A stretch of DNA of 64,000 nucleotides, taken from NCBI GenBank assembly GCA_002433235.1, contig DJHS01000133.1:53618-117617 (forward strand). Direction: 5' to 3'. Made by a program: the position numbers and the translations under genes. This DNA is from UBA6614 sp002433235 (lineage in GTDB: Bacteria; Verrucomicrobiota; Verrucomicrobiia; Limisphaerales; UBA1100). The notes under the pieces are model-generated. The model did not search any database and had not been told where the DNA came from. It saw nothing but the letters and a program-made list of their open reading frames with translations. Shown piece after piece: positions 27,635 through 36,725 of this stretch (within the stretch, counting starts at the first letter, position 1; each line of letters opens with the position of its first letter).

Positions 27635-28131
27635 TCAGGGCAATGTTGAACCAACAGCTACCCCCGGCATTTTCCCCAACGAACCTCCCCAGATGGTGCC
27701 AACTTCATCAAATGTGTTATTGCGATTGAACGCCATCTCCCAAGGGTAACCGTCGGGATCGGCAAAATATCCGCTATACCCGCCCCATTCGGCGGGCTGA
27801 GCAACTTTCAGGAGAGTGGCGCCGGCGGCAACGGCAAATTCCAACGCCTCGGCAACCTCTGCCTCGCTGCGGACATTGTGCGCCAAGGTAATGCCACCAA
27901 AACCCGTGCCGGTCTTGGGATGATCAGCAGCTATGTCCTCGGCCAACAGGTCCTTGGGTAAATGGCAAAGCGCGTGCCGACGGTGCGGAAGATGGCCCAT
28001 TCGGCAGTGGCATCGGTGATGTTGGTGGGAAATCCGAGGCCATCGCGGTAAAAGGCGATCGCCCGCGCCATGTCTGCCACACCCAGCGTGATGATGCTGA
28101 TGCGCGCCTCAAATGGGCCGCCGGAGCTCAC
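27635..28131 (-). pseudogene. VOC (glyoxalase/bleomycin-resistance) family gene broken by a single-base frameshift
   Basis: Two frames together make one VOC domain. The first (start 28131) reads ITLGVADMARAIAFYRDGLG, then TRFAIYP. The second (to 27635) continues KDLLAEDIA, then GITLAHNV, WGGYSGYFADPDGYPWE and FNRNNTFDEVG. They join cleanly at about 27955-27958 if one C is restored in TACCCAAGG, giving YPKDLLAE. So one base was lost in a short C run, either in the genome or in the sequence. The intact protein would be about 165 residues. Its ATG overlaps the sulfatase stop. Confidence 0.8.
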
Positions 28132-29597
28132 AGTTTTGGAAAGGCCGCTTTCAAATCCACCTTGTCGCCCATCTCCTTTTGCTGCCTAAGCAGGCGGGCA
28201 AAGAGTTGCTTCACGCGCGCCGATTGCTTGGCGTCCACGGCGAGGTCCTTGTTTTCGAATGGATCCGCTTCGATGTTGTAGAGGCGCGCCTTGGAAATTT
28301 GCGGGTACACGATCAGTTTCCAGCCATCAACCGTGACACTGCGCTGCAGGCCAAGGTAAGCGCCGTGGATGGCGTCATAGGCGTGCCGATCAGTCTTGCC
28401 CTTCAGAACAGGCAACAGGCTTTTGAACTCCACCTTGTCCGCGGGCTTCACCCCGGCCAGCTCAAGCGTGGTGGGGTGCACGTCCTGAAGATACATCGGA
28501 GCATCATTTTTGGCTCCGGCCTTGATGCCCGGCCCCATGACAATGAACGGTACGCGCGTGCTGTGCTCGTACATGTTTTGTTTACCAAAGAGGCCGTGAC
28601 GGCCCACTGCCAAGCCGTGGTCAGCACTAAAGAATATGTAGGTATTCTTGGACTGACCGCTCTTCTCCAGTGCATCAAGGATGCGCCCAATCTGCGTGTC
28701 CATGTGCTCAATGATCGCGTAGTACTCCTGCCGATGCACCTTCACGGCATGCTCCGTGCGCGGCATGGGCGCCAGATTCTCGTCGCGCAGGCGGTGTGGA
28801 TTGCCGATCTGATCCTTGTAAGGATACATCGGCAGATAATTTTCCGGCAGATTGATGCGCTTGAGTGGATACTTGTCGATGTATTCCTTGGGCGCCTGCC
28901 GCGGATCATGCGGGGCGTTGAACGCCACGTACATGAAGAAGGGGCGCTTGTCCTTTTTGGCCATGCTCAGGTAATCGATGGCGTCGTCCGCCACGATATT
29001 GCTCCAGTGACGGCCGCCTTTCCAGAAGCCCTCGAACTTCGGATCAAACGGGCTCCACGGATCGGGCTTACCCGGCAGCGGACGATTGTAACCGGCCGGC
29101 GTTTGGTTCGGCATGCCCGGGCGGATATTGCGCGCCACCTCGAAAGCCTCGTCGGCCTTGGCGCGGATGTGCCATTTGCCGGTCATGAAAGTCTGGTACC
29201 CCTGCCGCTTCAACACTTGCGGCCAAAGCCCGTCGAATTCCTTTTTCCGCGCGGCGAGTTTTTCCCCGTTAGCCCGGCCACTAAACAGATTTGAAGCTTC
29301 CTGCGCCCGCCAAATGAACCGCCCAGTGATCAGCATGTGCCGACTGGCCACACACACCGCGCCGCTCCATGAGCCCATGTTGTAAGCGCGTGTGAACGAG
29401 GTGCCGCCCTTCACCAGGCGATCGAGATTGGGCGTATCAATGTCCGTGTAACCCAGTGCGCCGATGGTCTCGTAGCATTGGTCATCAGCAAAAATAAACA
29501 GGATGTTGGGCTTATCTTCCGCGCGGGAAAGGAACGGTACCGCCAGCACCAACGCCAGCCACAGCCGGCCCAAGGAGGAAAACGCAAATCGTTTCAT
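28128..29597 (-). CDS. Sulfatase (Cys-type)
   Basis: This secreted arylsulfatase-family hydrolase has 489 residues. The signal peptide is MKRFAFSSLGRLWLALVLAV... ending near SRA. The metal-binding start is PNILFIFADDQCYETIGALG. The formylglycine motif is CVASRHMLITGR (C-x-A-S-R-x4-T-G-R), so it needs a formylglycine-generating enzyme. GKWHIR and FFSADHGLAVGRHGLFGKQNMYE supply further active-site residues. The substrate is probably a sulfated polysaccharide (inference from taxon and cluster). It is followed by the VOC gene with a 4-nt overlap and preceded by a second sulfatase. Confidence 0.93.
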   Translation of the reverse strand: MKRFAFSSLGRLWLALVLAVPFLSRAEDKPNILFIFADDQCYETIGALGYTDIDTPNLDRLVKGGTSFTRAYNMGSWSGAVCVASRHMLITGRFIWRAQEASNLFSGRANGEKLAARKKEFDGLWPQVLKRQGYQTFMTGKWHIRAKADEAFEVARNIRPGMPNQTPAGYNRPLPGKPDPWSPFDPKFEGFWKGGRHWSNIVADDAIDYLSMAKKDKRPFFMYVAFNAPHDPRQAPKEYIDKYPLKRINLPENYLPMYPYKDQIGNPHRLRDENLAPMPRTEHAVKVHRQEYYAIIEHMDTQIGRILDALEKSGQSKNTYIFFSADHGLAVGRHGLFGKQNMYEHSTRVPFIVMGPGIKAGAKNDAPMYLQDVHPTTLELAGVKPADKVEFKSLLPVLKGKTDRHAYDAIHGAYLGLQRSVTVDGWKLIVYPQISKARLYNIEADPFENKDLAVDAKQSARVKQLFARLLRQQKEMGDKVDLKAAFPKL

Positions 29598-29637
29598 GGA
29601 TGCGCGATGCTCGCGCAAGAGCGCCCGCCGGGCAATG

Positions 29638-31041
29638 CTAATTGCGGGTGTCTTGCTTGAAAACCGCCTTGGGATCGTAGTCCGGATTCTTCTCCGTCGG
29701 CACCGGCGCCCGGGTTTCCTTGCGCCACTGGAGCATGGCCGCATGCAGTTCCTTCACCTTGGCAGGCTGCTTGGCGGCGAGGTTGGTTTTTTCGCCTATA
29801 TCCTTTTTCAGGTTGTACAACTCAAGCGTGCCGTCCTCGAAATACTCGATCAATTTCCAGTCGCCCATGCGGATCGCCGCAGCCGGCGTGGTGCGGAACG
29901 CCCCGTGCCGCGCCGTGTAACCCTGCAGGTACGCCGGGAAATGCCAGAACAATGCCGGCCGATCCAATGAGGCGCTGGCGTCCTTAAGCACCGGCAGTAG
30001 GCTCACGCCATCCAGTTGCGCACCCTTGCTGCGCTTCACGCCGGCGGCCTCCATCAAAGTCGGATAAAAATCCACGCCAATCACCGGCTCACGACAGGTG
30101 CTGCTGGCTTGGGTCACGCCCGGCCACTTGATGACCAGCGGCTCGCGAATGCCGCCCTCGTACAGCATCCCTTTGCTGCCGCGCAACGGCGCGTTCGAGG
30201 TCACCCCGCCGTGCCCGCCGTTATCGGAAAAGAAAATCACGATCGTGTTGTCATCCAGTTTCAACCGCTTGAGGGTGGCCTGCACCGCGCCAATGCTGTC
30301 GTCCATGCTCTCAATCATCGCGGCGTACTTCGCATTCTTGTGGCCGCCGACGGTCTTTTTCTTTTCGTACTTCGCGGTCAAATCCGCCTTCGCCTGAATC
30401 GGCGTGTGCACGGTGTAGTGCGTGAGATACAGAAAGAACGGCTTGTCTTTGTTCGCCTCAATGAATTTGCATGCCTCCGCACCCAATCGGTCCGTGAGGT
30501 ATTCGCCTTTCTTCGGGTTCACGAGATTTGGATATTTGTACGGGCTATGATAGCCGCCGCCGCTCGGACTGCCCCATTCACGCCCGGCGATATTCACGTC
30601 AAATCCTTGGGTGGTTGGGTCCTTACCCAAGTGCCATTTGCCCATCGTGGCCGTCACGTACCCGGCCTTTTGCAGCACCTCGGCAATCGTCTCAAACCGG
30701 CCGGCCAACTCGCGTGTGTTTTTGATGGGCACCAGCTTGCGATATTTAGACTGCCCACGATCGGAGTTTCCAACCGTAAACACCCCATGACGCGGCCCGT
30801 ACAACCCGCTCATCAAACACGCCCGGCTCGGCGCACAATTCGGCGCGCAGGCATACGCGTCCATAAACACCATCCCCTCTTTCGCCAACCGATCCACATG
30901 CGGCGTCTCGTAATATTTCGACCCCATGAACGACACATCCGTCCACCCCAGATCATCGATGAAATAAAACACAATATTCGGCTTCGCCGCTTGTGCATTC
31001 AGAACGGCCGCCAGACAAACCATCAATGTAACAATCCGCAT
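29638..31041 (-). CDS. Sulfatase (Cys-type)
   Basis: Second exported sulfatase, 467 residues from MRIVTLMVCLAAVLNAQA (signal). FYFIDDLGWTDVSFMGSKYY, the formylglycine site NCAPSRACLMSGLYGPRHG (C-A-P-S-R), MGKWHLGKDPTTQGFDVN and FFSDNGGHGGVTSNAPLRGSK are the expected order for iduronate/N-acetylgalactosamine-type sulfatases. A C-terminal LYNLKKDIGEKTNLAAKQP matches the conserved tail. It lies 40 nt upstream of the other sulfatase on the same strand. Confidence 0.94.
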   Translation of the reverse strand: MRIVTLMVCLAAVLNAQAAKPNIVFYFIDDLGWTDVSFMGSKYYETPHVDRLAKEGMVFMDAYACAPNCAPSRACLMSGLYGPRHGVFTVGNSDRGQSKYRKLVPIKNTRELAGRFETIAEVLQKAGYVTATMGKWHLGKDPTTQGFDVNIAGREWGSPSGGGYHSPYKYPNLVNPKKGEYLTDRLGAEACKFIEANKDKPFFLYLTHYTVHTPIQAKADLTAKYEKKKTVGGHKNAKYAAMIESMDDSIGAVQATLKRLKLDDNTIVIFFSDNGGHGGVTSNAPLRGSKGMLYEGGIREPLVIKWPGVTQASSTCREPVIGVDFYPTLMEAAGVKRSKGAQLDGVSLLPVLKDASASLDRPALFWHFPAYLQGYTARHGAFRTTPAAAIRMGDWKLIEYFEDGTLELYNLKKDIGEKTNLAAKQPAKVKELHAAMLQWRKETRAPVPTEKNPDYDPKAVFKQDTRN

Positions 31042-31157
31042 GCCTTGTTTTGCGGCGACCAAGAGCCGGGGTCAAGGTTCGGGCTTGATTTTATTCCACG
31101 TATTGCCCAGGCAAAATCAACTTGTCCCGGTGGGAATACCGTCAAGTAAGTCTTCGC

Positions 31158-31604
31158 CTAACTTAGCACCTCAGTGATATCGGCGGTGCTGTCAGCAAAC
31201 TTCTTCGTCGGACGCGATAGTTGATTGGCGATGGTCACGAAGAGATTCGAAAGCGGAACATCGTCGCTGTAGTTTAGGTGGGCGCCATGCTGGAAGCCGA
31301 GGTTTTTGCCGCCGCTCAATATGATCGGGTAATTAATGGCCCGGTGGGTCTTGCTGGTGGCGCATCCGTAAAAGCACAGTGTATTGTCCAGCAGCGTACC
31401 GTTGCCATTCAGCAAATCCGCGTCCAATGTATCAAGCCGCAGTTTGGCCTTTTGCTTTTCCGGACCGTGACAACCCACGCAGTATTGGGTCAGAAACGGA
31501 CGGATCTTTTTTTCAAACAGATTGACCTCCTGCCCGAATGCTTGAGGCAGAAATCCAACCAACATCAACCCAATATACACGTACCCGTTCATGGAACCAA
31601 ACAA
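31158..31604 (-). CDS. Chimeric short protein: PSCyt1 cytochrome N-terminus joined to DUF1552 C-terminus
   Basis: 148 residues. A signal peptide (YVYIGLMLVGFLPQAFGQ) is followed by the N-terminal half of a planctomycete-type cytochrome C domain (EKKIRPFLTQYCVGCHGPEK, then KAKLRLDTLDADLLNGNG). At about residue 68 this changes to what reads as the end of a DUF1552 protein: LLDNTLCFYG, then NYPIILSGGKNLGFQHGAHL, DDVPLSNLFVTIANQL and FADSTADITEVLS. Normally a large DUF1592-type cytochrome gene is followed by a separate DUF1552 gene, so the likely origin is a large in-frame deletion across both. Whether it is expressed is unknown. Confidence 0.65.
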   Translation of the reverse strand: MFGSMNGYVYIGLMLVGFLPQAFGQEVNLFEKKIRPFLTQYCVGCHGPEKQKAKLRLDTLDADLLNGNGTLLDNTLCFYGCATSKTHRAINYPIILSGGKNLGFQHGAHLNYSDDVPLSNLFVTIANQLSRPTKKFADSTADITEVLS

Positions 31605-31712
31605 ACGCGACTTCTACCGGAATGCTGTCATTCGATCAAGCCAGCGCCCTTCACACCGCCTCCAAGGTATTCACCTGACAATGCCTGAATTTTCCGTACA
31701 CTGACGTGAAAC

Positions 31713-33101
31713 GTGAATTGCAGGTCACTCACAACCAATCGACGCCAATTTCTGTTGCAGGCGGGTGGAGGCATGGGGGCGTTGGCTTTTTCGGCGATGG
31801 GCGCCAAACAAGGGATCGCTCCCGGCGCGCATTTTGCGCCGCGGGCGAAGCGGGTGCTTTGGCTTTTCATGCATGGCGGGCCAAGTCACATGGATTTGTG
31901 GGATCCCAAACCCGACCTCGCCAAGTATGCCGGCCAACCGTTGCCGGGGGGGTTTGGAGAGGTCATGACGCGCCGCAAAGTGGCAAAGAATCCGCTGCTC
32001 GGGCCGGTGAAACCGTTCCGCAACCATGGCCAGTCCGGCCTGCCGATCAGTGAGTTTCTCCCGCACATGGCACGCCATGCGGACAGCCTGTGCGTGCTGC
32101 GCAGTTGTCACGGCGACAGCGTAAATCATCCGCAGTCGGTTTATCAGATGAACACCGGCTCCATCCTGATGGGCAAACCATCCGTCGGCAGTTGGGTGGC
32201 ATACGGGCTCGGCTCGGAAAATCAAAACATGCCCGCCTTCATCGTGCTACCCGATCCGCGCGGCGGTCTCAAGGGCGGCCCACCCGCTTGGGGCAGCGGA
32301 TTTCTGCCGGCGACGTATCAAGGCACGACGTTCCGTCCCGGCGACAAACCCATTCTTAATCTCAATCCACCCGCCGACCGCCCACCCGATCGACAGGCTG
32401 CGTTGGCAAAGTTCATTCAACAAACCAATCGCGACCACGCCGCCCAGCGAGATCAGGATGACACCCTCGAAGCCCGCATTCGCGCCTACGAGCTGGCCTT
32501 TCGCATGCAGACGGCTGCGCCGGAGATTGTCGATCTCTCCGCCGAAACCACTGCCACTCGAAAGCTGTACGCACTCGATCAAAAGGACTGCGCGGAATTC
32601 GGCACCCGCTGCCTGCTCGCCCGCCGAATGCTCGAACGCGATGTGCGGTTTGTGCAGCTTTATTCCGGCGACACGCTCGGCTGGGATGCTCACAAAGGCG
32701 TGCTGCAAAACCACACCATCTGGTGCCGCCGCACCGATGCCCCCATCGCCGGCCTGTTTGATGACCTTAAGGCGCGCGGTTTGTGGGATGACACGCTCAT
32801 CATTTGGGGTGGCGAATTCGGCCGCATGCCCATGAGTGAACAAGGCACCGGCCGCGACCACAATCCGTGGGGCTACAGTGTCGTGCTCGCGGGCGGCGCC
32901 GTGCGCGGCGGCCTCGCCTACGGTGCCACCGACCCCATCGGCCTGCGCGCCGAGCAAAACAAGATTCACGTCCACGACCTTCATGCCACCCTGCTCCACA
33001 TCCTCGGCATCGATCACGAACGGTTGACCGTAAAACACCACGGCAAGGACGAGCGATTGACGGATGTGAGCGGGAATGTGGTGAAAGAGATTCTCGCATG
33101 A
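31713..33101 (+). CDS. DUF1501 protein (Tat-exported)
   Basis: 462 residues from a GTG. The Tat signal TNRRQFLLQAGGGMGALAFS is followed by KRVLWLFMHGGPSHMDLWDP, the DUF1501 N-terminal signature. Further landmarks are QSGLPISEFLPHMARHADSL, DTLIIWGGEFGRMPMSEQG, GRDHNPWGYSVVLAGGAVRG and the C-terminal IHVHDLHATLLHILGIDHER. DUF1501 proteins are alkaline-phosphatase-fold, periplasmic proteins of unknown reaction. They are typically paired with DUF1549/DUF1553 proteins, as here (4-nt overlap with the next gene). Confidence 0.93.
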   Translation: MNCRSLTTNRRQFLLQAGGGMGALAFSAMGAKQGIAPGAHFAPRAKRVLWLFMHGGPSHMDLWDPKPDLAKYAGQPLPGGFGEVMTRRKVAKNPLLGPVKPFRNHGQSGLPISEFLPHMARHADSLCVLRSCHGDSVNHPQSVYQMNTGSILMGKPSVGSWVAYGLGSENQNMPAFIVLPDPRGGLKGGPPAWGSGFLPATYQGTTFRPGDKPILNLNPPADRPPDRQAALAKFIQQTNRDHAAQRDQDDTLEARIRAYELAFRMQTAAPEIVDLSAETTATRKLYALDQKDCAEFGTRCLLARRMLERDVRFVQLYSGDTLGWDAHKGVLQNHTIWCRRTDAPIAGLFDDLKARGLWDDTLIIWGGEFGRMPMSEQGTGRDHNPWGYSVVLAGGAVRGGLAYGATDPIGLRAEQNKIHVHDLHATLLHILGIDHERLTVKHHGKDERLTDVSGNVVKEILA

Positions 33102-34867
33102 AGGTTATCCAAACACTGATTTTGCTGATGACCGCGTACTGGGCCACGGCCGATGATCATTGGTCCTGGCAGCCCCTCAAGCGCCCGGCCGAGCCGGATG
33201 ATTCGCGCTACACCAATCCCATCGATGCTTTTATCACCGCAAAACTTCGACCCCACAATCTCTCCCTCGCACCGGAAGCCGACCGCCGCACGTTGATTCG
33301 CCGGCTCACTTTCAACCTCACCGGCCTGCCGCCCACGCCAGCGGAAGTGAAGGCGTTCCTCAAGGACACCGATCCGCGCGCCTACGAAAAACTCGTCGAC
33401 CGTTTGCTCGCCTCGCCCGCGTACGGCGAGCACTGGGCGCAGCATTGGCTCGACCTCGCGCGCTTTGCGGAGACGGATGGCTTCGAGCACGACAAGATTC
33501 GCCCCAACGCCTGGCGCTACCGCGACTGGGTCATCAACGCCCTGAATGCCGACCTCCCGTACAACGCATTTGTGCAGCAGCAAATCGCCGGCGACCTCCT
33601 GCATCCCAAGGATCCGCAGGCCGCCATCGCCACCGGCTTTCTGCTCGCCGGGCAGGACATGCCGGACATCAATCTGCTCGCCGAGCGACGCCACATGATC
33701 CTTAACGAAATGACCGGCACCGTCGGCAGCGCCCTGCTCGGCGTCACGGTTGGTTGTGCGCGGTGCCACGATCACAAGTTCGACCCCGTCAGCCAGCGCG
33801 AATTTTACCAGATGCGCGCGTTTTTCGAGAGCGACCTGCAACTCAAGGAAATCAAATCCGGCGCCCTCACCATCCGCGCCATGCGCACCGGTAAATCCAC
33901 AGCCACTCATATGATGGTGCGCGGCGATTTCCGCCGACCCGGCGACGCGGTCCAAGCCGACTTTCCGAAGACCTTGAACACGGCCCAAGGCCAGTCCACC
34001 GAGGGTTCGCGCACTGAACTTGCCCGTTGGCTCACCCACCCGAAAAACGCCACCGCGATGCGCCTGGCCGCCAATCGCCTGTGGCAGCAGCATTTTGGCC
34101 GCCCGCTCGCCACGCCCGAGGATTTCGGCACCCAAGGCCAGCCACCCACGCACCCCGCCCTGCTCGACTGGCTCGCCACCGAATTGCCCCGCCAAAAATG
34201 GAGCCTCAAGGCGATGCACAAGCTCATCGTCAGCAGCGCCACGTGGAAACAGTCCAGCCTCAACGCCGGCAACGATCCCAGCTGGAAACAAGGCCTCCAA
34301 ACGGACCCCAAAAACCGCTTGTGGAGCCGGCAGGATCGCCGCCGCCTCACGGGCGAAATGTTGCGCGACACGCTCCTCTTCACGGGCGGTAACCTCCATC
34401 CCGAACGCGGCGGCCCCGGCGTTCGCCCGCCGTTGCCCAGGGAAATCACCAGCACCCTCCTGCGCAATCAATGGCCCGTGAGCGCCAAGGCCGAGGACCA
34501 TCGACGGCGCAGCGTGTATCTTTTCGCGCGACGCAATTTGCGTTTCCCGTTCTTTGATCTATTCGATCGCCCCGCCGGCGCCGAGAGCTGCTCCCATCGC
34601 ATGACCTCCACCACCGCCCCGCAATCGCTCGCGCTATTGAATTCCGATTTTGTCCGCCAATCCGCCCAACACTTTGCGGGGCGGGTGGCCAACGAAACCG
34701 CAGTGCCCGATGAACAGGTCCGCCACTGTTACCAATTGCTGTTCAATCGCCATCCCGCGGCTGAGGAGTTTGCCGCCGCCCGCGCCTTGGCCGGGTCCAA
34801 GGGGGAACACCTGACCGACCTCGCCCTCGGCCTGTTCAATTCCAACGAACTGCTCTACGTGGACTGA
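33098..34867 (+). CDS. DUF1549/DUF1553 protein, short form
   Basis: 589 residues with a signal peptide (KVIQTLILLMTAYWATADD). The DUF1549 region runs from about 40 to 260: NPIDAFITAKL, RRLTFNLTGLPPTPAEV, EHWAQHWLDLARFAETDGFE, then a haem-type CARCHDHKFDPVSQREFYQ. The DUF1553 region begins near 290 (GDFRRPGDAV) and includes RLAANRLWQQHFGRPLATPE and TSTTAPQSLALLNSDFV. Most homologues are 700-1000 residues with an N-terminal PSCyt1 cytochrome domain that is missing here. It is coupled to the DUF1501 gene. The role is unknown; a redox-linked role in polymer use is likely. Confidence 0.92.
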   Translation: MKVIQTLILLMTAYWATADDHWSWQPLKRPAEPDDSRYTNPIDAFITAKLRPHNLSLAPEADRRTLIRRLTFNLTGLPPTPAEVKAFLKDTDPRAYEKLVDRLLASPAYGEHWAQHWLDLARFAETDGFEHDKIRPNAWRYRDWVINALNADLPYNAFVQQQIAGDLLHPKDPQAAIATGFLLAGQDMPDINLLAERRHMILNEMTGTVGSALLGVTVGCARCHDHKFDPVSQREFYQMRAFFESDLQLKEIKSGALTIRAMRTGKSTATHMMVRGDFRRPGDAVQADFPKTLNTAQGQSTEGSRTELARWLTHPKNATAMRLAANRLWQQHFGRPLATPEDFGTQGQPPTHPALLDWLATELPRQKWSLKAMHKLIVSSATWKQSSLNAGNDPSWKQGLQTDPKNRLWSRQDRRRLTGEMLRDTLLFTGGNLHPERGGPGVRPPLPREITSTLLRNQWPVSAKAEDHRRRSVYLFARRNLRFPFFDLFDRPAGAESCSHRMTSTTAPQSLALLNSDFVRQSAQHFAGRVANETAVPDEQVRHCYQLLFNRHPAAEEFAAARALAGSKGEHLTDLALGLFNSNELLYVD

Positions 34868-34938
34868 CTAGGATTCGGATTGCATTAACAGCGTGTTTGG
34901 CCAACGATCGCCCGACCGGAGTCAACCCCGTAATCAAA

Positions 34939-35265
34939 ATGAAATTAATCGCACTTATTCCTTTCGCTGCAGCAGCCTTGCTATTCGGCGCATGTGCCAC
35001 CGACAATTACCCACTCAATACCTGCCTGGTTTCTGATGAGGGACTAACGAGCATGCAGGACGATCCCTATGTGTACGTTCACGAGGGAACGACGGTCAAA
35101 TTCTGCTGTGAGGGCTGCTTGGATGAGTTCAAGGAAAATCCTGCAAAATTCCTGGCCAAGCTAAAATCCGCGGGCCAACCCGCTCAAAGCACGACGCCGC
35201 CACCTGTCCCCACTCCCGGGACAGAGAATGCCCCCCCGTCCATTCCGGCACCGGAGGAGAATTAA
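34939..35265 (+). CDS. YHS/TRASH-type lipoprotein
   Basis: 108 residues. Signal peptide and lipobox LLFGAC give a lipidated Cys. The mature part has the metal-sensing/metal-binding arrangement NTCLVSDEGL...YVYVHEGTTVKFCCEGCLDEFKENP (YHS/TRASH pattern, Cys clusters C...CCEGC), then a low-complexity Pro/Thr tail. Related proteins bind copper or other soft metals. The start at MKLIALIPF is chosen over an upstream in-frame Met at 34897 because it begins the signal peptide. A terminator follows it at 35292. Confidence 0.8.
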   Translation: MKLIALIPFAAAALLFGACATDNYPLNTCLVSDEGLTSMQDDPYVYVHEGTTVKFCCEGCLDEFKENPAKFLAKLKSAGQPAQSTTPPPVPTPGTENAPPSIPAPEEN

Positions 35266-35291
35266 CACACACTGCTAAATCAGAATTGAAT

Positions 35292-35317
35292 AACGCGGGT
35301 CTCGACTCGCGTTTTTT
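35292..35317 (+). terminator. Rho-independent terminator after the YHS lipoprotein gene
   Basis: The stem AACGCG (35292-35297) pairs with CGCGTT (35308-35313), with partial extension inward through GTC/GAC, followed by a T run (35312-35317). It overlaps the end of the convergent sulfatase gene. Confidence 0.7.
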
Positions 35318-36725
35318 ATTTGCCGTAATCACCACCCGTATCGCTGCGCCTACAGGACTCGCGCCATTGTTCCAGAGCAAGCGTCATTTGCCTCACTATT
35401 TCCGGATGTTTCGCCGACAAGTCAGTCTTTTCAGTAGGGTCGACAACCAAGTCAAACAACTTCATGCGCGGCAACTTGTCGAGATTCCTGCCAGTGGCAC
35501 GCCCATGAATCTTGAATCGATTTCCGATCAAGGCAACTTGGCCGCCAGACTGAAACCCAATGGGCTTCAATCGCTCCTTCATTTTGCCTTTAAACAAAGG
35601 CATCAGGCTCACACCATCAACCGGCCGGCCTTCAACAGGTTCGGCGCCTATAATCTCGAAGATGGTGGGAAGATAGTCGCTGGTGACCGCAGGAACAGCC
35701 GTAACGCCCGGCTTGATTTGTGCGGGCCATTCAATGAGTCCCGGCACGCGAATGCCTCCCTCCAACAGATCACGCTTGCGACCGCTCAGCGGACCGGCTG
35801 ACCCTGGGGCTTGTCCGGTCTTGCCCTCGGGACCGTTGTCGCTACAGAAAGCCAACAGGGTATCACGCGCCACCCCCAAAGCGCGCAATTCCGTACGCAA
35901 CCGGCCCACTTGTTCATCCAAAGCCGTAACGCAGCCGTAATAGTGCTGCGCATATTTTTCGTGTCCCGCATAAAGTCGCGTGTACTGCGGGCCGGCCACA
36001 ACCGGAAGGTGCGGCGCATGAAACCACACAACGGCAAAAAATGGTTGATCCCCGTGGACGGCACGGCGAATGAACGGCAGGACACGATCCATAATCACGC
36101 GCGAATTGTCGCCCCGCAGATTTTCCCGAATGCGCTCGCCCTTCTCATTCCAGTATGCAGTACCGTAAGGTACTACATCCACGGCCACATCCCACCATGT
36201 GCGACGCGCCCCCGTCTTTGGCTTCAACATCGGATCCCACGTGGGCACCTTGGACTCGGTGGAAAAGCAGACATCAAAGCCATTGGCTTGGGGCGGCGAA
36301 AAATGCTTTGTGCCTCTCGGTCCACCACGGTTGGCATCAGGCTCCGTTTTGGTCAGTGTGCCAAGATGCCATTTCCCAAAGTGCCCGGTGGCATAACCCT
36401 CTTTTCTCAACAATTCGGCCAGAGTCAGCTCCTCCGGCTTCATGTGGCCGGTGTTGGCAAAATATATCCCGTAGCGAAAGGGGTGACGACCGGTCATGCA
36501 ACTGCCACGCGTCGGGCTGCACACCGGCGCGGCGGCATAAAACCTCTCGAACCGCAGGCTGCTCTTTGCCATGGCGTCGAGGTGTGGCGTCCGGATGGTT
36601 CTACCTCCGTTAAAACCAACATCTCCCCAGCCAAGATCATCGCACATGACGAGGATGATGTTGGGCCGACTGGCCGCCTGAAGCGCGGCGGCCCCACAAA
36701 GGAATAGCAACAGCCTGACGATCAC
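35316..36725 (-). CDS. Sulfatase (Cys-type)
   Basis: Third exported sulfatase, 469 residues from a GTG. Signal peptide VRLLLFLCGAAALQAAS. Landmarks are NIILVMCDDLGWGDVGFNGG, formylglycine motif VCSPTRGSCMTGRHPFRYGI (C-S-P-T-R-x4-T-G-R), FGKWHLGTLTKTEPDANRGG, FFAVVWFHAPHLPVVAGP, LAFCSDNGPEGKTG and a C-terminal LFDLVVDPTEKTDLSAKHPE. The GTG overlaps the stop of the H-X9-DG-like gene at 36722 (GTGA), suggesting shared transcription. It resembles arylsulfatase A types; the substrate is unknown. Confidence 0.94.
   Translation of the reverse strand: MIVRLLLFLCGAAALQAASRPNIILVMCDDLGWGDVGFNGGRTIRTPHLDAMAKSSLRFERFYAAAPVCSPTRGSCMTGRHPFRYGIYFANTGHMKPEELTLAELLRKEGYATGHFGKWHLGTLTKTEPDANRGGPRGTKHFSPPQANGFDVCFSTESKVPTWDPMLKPKTGARRTWWDVAVDVVPYGTAYWNEKGERIRENLRGDNSRVIMDRVLPFIRRAVHGDQPFFAVVWFHAPHLPVVAGPQYTRLYAGHEKYAQHYYGCVTALDEQVGRLRTELRALGVARDTLLAFCSDNGPEGKTGQAPGSAGPLSGRKRDLLEGGIRVPGLIEWPAQIKPGVTAVPAVTSDYLPTIFEIIGAEPVEGRPVDGVSLMPLFKGKMKERLKPIGFQSGGQVALIGNRFKIHGRATGRNLDKLPRMKLFDLVVDPTEKTDLSAKHPEIVRQMTLALEQWRESCRRSDTGGDYGK

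Noticed and set aside
28113..29294. 393-codon plus-strand open frame opposite the sulfatase
   Set aside because: No signal peptide or domain; the opposite strand has the complete sulfatase with formylglycine motif.
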